Origin: Calothrix parasitica NIES-267
GTDB taxonomy: Bacteria; Cyanobacteriota; Cyanobacteriia; Cyanobacteriales; Nostocaceae
Direction of reading: 5' to 3'
Length of the DNA stretch: 64,000 bases
Assembly: GCF_002368095.1 (NCBI RefSeq)
Contig: NZ_AP018227.1
Span: 6,526,123 to 6,590,122 of the forward strand
Shown here: positions 63,663 to 64,000 of the stretch, piece after piece
Layout of the letters: every line of letters starts with the position of its first letter
Position numbering within the stretch: position 1 is the first letter of the stretch
Translations under genes and position numbers: made by a program
Notes under the pieces: model-generated
Database searches by the model: none
What the model was told of the DNA's origin: nothing
Seen by the model: only the letters and a program-made list of their open reading frames with translations

Positions 63663-64000
63663 ATGGGTGATATTGCTAAACCTTACATCAAAGAAATCGT
63701 CGATATTCTCAAAGATGAATCTGTTAATTCAGATGCTCGTTCTGCTGCTGCATTCGCATTAAGTAAGATGGGAGATATTGCTAAACCTTATATTAAAGAA
63801 ATATTCGACTTAATCAAAGATGAATCAGTAGGCTCAAATGTTAGTTATAGTGCAGCACAAGCTTTGGGTAATATGGGGGACGCTGCTAAACCTTATATCA
63901 AAGAAATCGTCGATATTCTCAAAGATGAATCTGTTAATTCAGATGCTCGTTCTGCTGCTGCATTCGCATTAAGTGGGATGGGAGATGTTGCTAAACCTTA
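63663..64000 (+). CDS. HEAT-repeat protein (start uncertain, runs off the window)
   Basis: The frame encodes HEAT repeats of about 35 residues (GDIAKPYIKEIVDILKDESV, NSDARSAAAFALSKM) like those of PBS-lyase/EZ-HEAT proteins. The first ATG in frame is at 63663, but repeat-like sequence begins earlier (EDKSVDLNIRIAAVLPLSN from 63606), where no start codon exists, so the 5' end looks truncated. Repeat pairs are nearly identical at the DNA level (63675-63774 and 63885-63984, period 210 bases), a sign of recent duplication. The gene continues past the right edge. Confidence 0.6.
   Translation, partial: MGDIAKPYIKEIVDILKDESVNSDARSAAAFALSKMGDIAKPYIKEIFDLIKDESVGSNVSYSAAQALGNMGDAAKPYIKEIVDILKDESVNSDARSAAAFALSGMGDVAKP

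Overview
This is a chromosomal segment of a cyanobacterium, most likely a filamentous, Nostocales-type one. The supporting signs are a ferredoxin-type sulfite reductase, a DUF92/VTE6-type protein, a TPS-type haemagglutinin, several secreted PPC-domain proteins, the cyanobacterial octamer GCGATCGC (I find eight copies, all inside genes) and very many heptameric tandem repeats. The genus cannot be fixed from the sequence alone. I see no rRNA, tRNA or CRISPR array.

Layout. 1-11.5 kb: the tail of an O-antigen-ligase-like membrane protein, a secreted protein, sulfite reductase with a ribbon-helix-helix-like tail, two decayed genes (a DUF4351 protein and a CHAT protease), two intact genes downstream of the CHAT remnant that may be its partners, a two-TM protein, a DUF389 protein, rsmE and a TPR protein. 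11.5-18.3 kb: an accessory region in which a Panacea-type toxin-antitoxin pair, a SnoaL-like secreted protein and a haemagglutinin are separated by copies of a roughly 152-bp repeat that holds two hairpins. 18.3-31.8 kb: a CrtISO-like oxidoreductase, a long non-coding stretch with several inverted repeats, a GNAT enzyme, a 2OG-Fe(II) oxygenase, a secreted haem peroxidase, an ABC exporter, a pentapeptide protein, a lipase and a VOC protein. 32-36.2 kb: NagZ, the arsenosugar pair ArsM and ArsS, then two candidate small RNAs resembling Yfr1. 36.2-46 kb: a lipocalin-like protein, LysM-lysozyme, quinone oxidoreductase, orphan ParA, orphan Phd antitoxin, a membrane pentapeptide protein, XthA, HlyD and DUF389. 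47.5-57 kb: a CAP protein and three secreted proteases (two subtilisins and a calpain). 57.8-64 kb: a VTE6-like protein, a PpiC chaperone overlapping a type I ABC exporter, a frameshifted nuclease, a HicB-like antitoxin and the start of a HEAT-repeat gene.

How the parts may work together. The HlyD adaptor (44.4 kb) and the PpiC/ABC pair (58.8-62.3 kb) look like parts of a type I secretion system. The proteases and the haem peroxidase have no classical signal peptide and carry PPC, RTX-like or DUF4114 modules, so they are plausible substrates; this is inference. ArsM and ArsS are consecutive and probably work in one pathway. 

The most unusual aspect is the density and variety of small repeats: heptads that run right up to start codons, hairpin elements whose paired bases change together, and one 41-bp hairpin element that lies in frame inside the ABC exporter gene and also occurs between genes elsewhere. 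Coordinates and reading frames were read by eye; homology calls come from motif recognition, not from database searches.
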